The notes under the pieces: generated by a model
Seen by the model: the letters and a program-made list of their open reading frames with translations, nothing else
Database searches by the model: none
Told to the model about the DNA's origin: nothing
Shown: positions 61,876 to 64,000 of the stretch, piece by piece
Numbering within the stretch: the stretch's first letter is position 1
Layout: each line of letters begins with the position of its first letter
Made by a program: the position numbers and the translations under genes
Source of the DNA: Desulforhabdus amnigena
GTDB taxonomy: Bacteria; Desulfobacterota; Syntrophobacteria; Syntrophobacterales; Syntrophobacteraceae
Length of the DNA: 64,000 bases
Assembly (NCBI RefSeq): GCF_027925305.1
Contig: NZ_BSDR01000001.1
Span: forward strand, 3,437,001 to 3,501,000
Direction of reading: 5' to 3'

Positions 61876-63153
61876 ATGAACCGCAAAATCGTATCCATCC
61901 GTGCATTGGAAATCCTGGATTCTCGTGGCAATCCTACGGTCCGCGTCCGTGTGACCCTGGATAATGGTGTAGTCGGCGTGGCCTCCGTCCCGTCAGGGGC
62001 TTCTACCGGTGAAAACGAAGCCGTGGAGTTGCGCGATGGGGACCGGAAAAGGTACGGCGGGAAAGGAGTGTTGAAAGCCATATCAAACGTCAACGAGGTG
62101 ATCGCTCCGCATCTTCTCGGTATGGACCCCCTGCGTCAATCGGAAATCGACCGCATGATGATCGAACTGGACGGCTCCCCCAACAAGGCGAAACTCGGTG
62201 CCAACGCCATCCTGGGAATTTCCATGGCTGTGGCGCGGGCGGCGGCTGTTTCATCGGGGCTTCCGCTTTACCTGTATCTGGGAGGTCCTGGAGCGATTCG
62301 TCTTCCCATGCCCATGATGAATATCCTCAATGGAGGCAAACATGCGGACAACAGTGTCGATTTTCAGGAATTCATGGTGATGCCCGTCGGCGCCCCGACT
62401 TTTGCTGAAGCCCTGCGCTACTGTGCCGAAACTTTTCACGCCCTGAAGAGCATCCTCGGGAAAAAAGGATACGGCACGAGCGTCGGCGACGAAGGCGGCT
62501 TCGCTCCCAATCTCAAGAGCAACGAAGAGGCCTGTGAAGTCATCTTGGAGGCGATGGAAGCCGCAGGTTATCTGCCAGGTAAAGACTTGGCCATAGCCCT
62601 CGATCCGGCGGCAAGTTCCTTCTTCGAGGATGGAAACTATCATTTGAGCAAATCCGGCCAGGGGAGGAAGACCAGTTCTCAGATGACAGAGCTCTACCAA
62701 TCCTGGGTGGACAAATATCCCATTCTTTCCCTGGAGGATGGCCTGGCCGAAAACGACTGGGAAGGCTTCCGCGAACAGACCGCCATTTTGGGCGATAAAA
62801 TCCAGATCGTCGGAGACGACATCTTCGTTACCAATACCCAGTTCATCCAGCGCGGCATTCGGGAAAAGACGAGCAATGCCGTGCTCATCAAGCTCAACCA
62901 GATCGGTACCGTAACGGAAACCATCGAAGCGATCCAACTCTGCCGCAAGGCCGGGTGGGGTTTTGTGATCTCCCACCGTTCGGGTGAGACCGAAGACCCC
63001 TTCATTGCCGACTTTGCCGTGGCCATGGGCGGCGGGCAGCTCAAGACGGGCTCGGTTTGCCGGAGTGAACGGATCGCCAAGTACAATCGCCTCCTCGAGA
63101 TTGAAGATGAGCTGGGAAAGAGCGCGGTGTTCGGGAATCCTTTGGGCGGTTGA
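61876..63153 (+). CDS. eno: Enolase
   Basis: A 425-residue enzyme converting 2-phosphoglycerate to phosphoenolpyruvate. Start set at 61876 behind AAGGAGG, giving [20 protein letters not shown]. Further marks: [86 protein letters not shown] and the active-site [18 protein letters not shown]. Complete and apparently normal. Confidence 0.96.
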   Translation: MNRKIVSIRALEILDSRGNPTVRVRVTLDNGVVGVASVPSGASTGENEAVELRDGDRKRYGGKGVLKAISNVNEVIAPHLLGMDPLRQSEIDRMMIELDGSPNKAKLGANAILGISMAVARAAAVSSGLPLYLYLGGPGAIRLPMPMMNILNGGKHADNSVDFQEFMVMPVGAPTFAEALRYCAETFHALKSILGKKGYGTSVGDEGGFAPNLKSNEEACEVILEAMEAAGYLPGKDLAIALDPAASSFFEDGNYHLSKSGQGRKTSSQMTELYQSWVDKYPILSLEDGLAENDWEGFREQTAILGDKIQIVGDDIFVTNTQFIQRGIREKTSNAVLIKLNQIGTVTETIEAIQLCRKAGWGFVISHRSGETEDPFIADFAVAMGGGQLKTGSVCRSERIAKYNRLLEIEDELGKSAVFGNPLGG

Positions 63154-63266
63154 GGGGGGGGACAGTGCTTGTGGGCGGTCTTTGAACTCTTTGGAGGTGC
63201 TTTCATCCAGCCCGCTTCGGAAAAATCGACGAATTGAATTCACCCCGCCCTTTGGAGACATCGCAT

Positions 63267-63701
63267 ATGGAGAAAAAACACGTCTTCGAGCTCAGCTCCA
63301 AGTACAAGCGTACCATAGGGACGACTCTCACTCATCTGGATCGGGTGGTTTGCGAATTCGAAGAGTGGGCAAAAGGACGGCAGAGGCGTTCGGTTCTTTA
63401 TTTCGAAAGCAACGACCTCAGCAGCTCCCAGTGCGAGGCGTTGCTTGCCCAAGTGGTTGAAATTCGGGAATTGCTCAGTGAACTCAAAAGCGCCTTCGGT
63501 CTCCAAGAGCATGTAGAGAGTGTCACCCAGTCCATCTGGAGCCATTGCTCGAGCTTATGGGCCACGCTATCGGAAATCGACAGCAAACATCTAAAGGGGT
63601 ACGGGGACGCCGTCCCCGGCTTTGCCGAGTACTGGGCCCCCAGGGGGGCTGAAATCGAAGCCCATCTCGATCTGGTTCTGAACATCTTGCGAAAAAGATG
63701 A
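63267..63701 (+). CDS. Hypothetical helical protein
   Basis: A 144-residue soluble protein, probably four helices (RTIGTTLTHLDRVVCEFEEW, QCEALLAQVVEIRELLSELK). GGAG lies upstream of the ATG at 63267. It follows eno by 113 bases on the same strand and may be transcribed with it. I do not recognise the family. Confidence 0.65.
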   Translation: MEKKHVFELSSKYKRTIGTTLTHLDRVVCEFEEWAKGRQRRSVLYFESNDLSSSQCEALLAQVVEIRELLSELKSAFGLQEHVESVTQSIWSHCSSLWATLSEIDSKHLKGYGDAVPGFAEYWAPRGAEIEAHLDLVLNILRKR

Positions 63702-63854
63702 CTCGCCGGCATCACTTTATTGCACTGAGCAATTTTAGCTTGACTTTTCGACCCTTCCCGATGAAACATTTTGATAACGGGAGGAAATTTCTCTCATATG
63801 TTCAGCCATAAGGCAATGAAGTCTGCCGGAACTGCCCGGCCATTCGGGCTAATG

Positions 63855-63882
63855 ACTTCTACCCTTGGAGTAGAAGTTTTTT
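63855..63882 (+). terminator. Intrinsic terminator
   Basis: ACTTCTAC-ccttgga-GTAGAAGT followed by TTTTT (63855-63882) stands about 150 bases after the last gene. The remaining sequence to 64000 has no gene. Confidence 0.75.
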
Positions 63883-64000
63883 ATTTTCTGCTCTGCCGAT
63901 CTCATCGCGCAAAAGCGTCTGTGCTCCTGTGCTCTGTTCCATCCTTCCACTCGCTCTCCCTTGCATCCTCAAGGATCGGCTTGTTTGCTCAACGATCAGG

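Overview
The window looks like chromosome of a strictly anaerobic Desulfobacterota (deltaproteobacterial) bacterium, most plausibly of the Syntrophobacterales/Syntrophobacteraceae type. This rests on protein style rather than a marker gene: glutaryl-CoA-type and other acyl-CoA dehydrogenases, a TRAP transporter with a TatT subunit, IscU/NifU scaffold, cobalamin genes, YgiQ, DUF523-DUF1722, many tandem universal stress proteins, and abundant short dispersed palindromic repeats. No rRNA, tRNA or CRISPR array was seen.

Layout. 0-13 kb: YgiQ radical SAM enzyme, acyl-CoA dehydrogenase, PAS histidine kinase, YbaY-like lipoprotein, NRAMP transporter plus tandem Usp, a SulP permease that ends inside a repeat element (STAS domain missing), a MocR-type regulator and a divergent DUF2917 gene. 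13.1-24.6 kb: a sedentary chromosomal integron. An intact integron integrase (23602-24591, +) faces away from an array of leftward-reading cassettes: a DUF262/DUF1524 GmrSD-like gene, an ORF-less cassette, an overlapping DUF6883-DUF4926 pair, a membrane protein and hicAB. Several attC sites fold with extrahelical bases, and cassette starts match their own attC core boxes. The array is damaged by a decayed group II intron lying directly after an attC core box and by an IS5-family element inside an IS256-family element. 24.8-36.4 kb: an unrecognised protein, a second PAS kinase paralogous to the first, cobO, a methionine gamma-lyase/cystathionine gamma-synthase-like enzyme, the TatT-DctP-DctQ-DctM TRAP operon with a following acyl-CoA dehydrogenase, an IscU-like scaffold, and on the other strand a clear cobalamin riboswitch with an attenuator-type terminator ahead of a lone 83-residue ORF.

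36.4-49.6 kb: quinone oxidoreductase, penicillin-binding protein 1A, DinG-type helicase, tandem Usp, DUF523-DUF1722 protein, a methyltransferase flanked by inverted repeats, an unrecognised 390-residue protein whose 3' end also survives as a fragment at 9.2 kb, and modABC for molybdate uptake. 50-64 kb: tandem Usp, ChrB N-terminal protein, two tandem MFS transporters, a dynamin-like GTPase with a duplicated Cys/His C-terminal module, a HEAT-like protein, a MutS-family fragment, another tandem Usp, a GalT-family protein and enolase.

The strongest candidates for something new are the riboswitch-controlled orphan small protein, the DUF6883-DUF4926 cassette, and the GGGGTCAGCCCTTGA repeat family, which supplies the stop codon and C-terminus of three genes. 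All identifications come from reading the sequence by eye; none was checked by database search.
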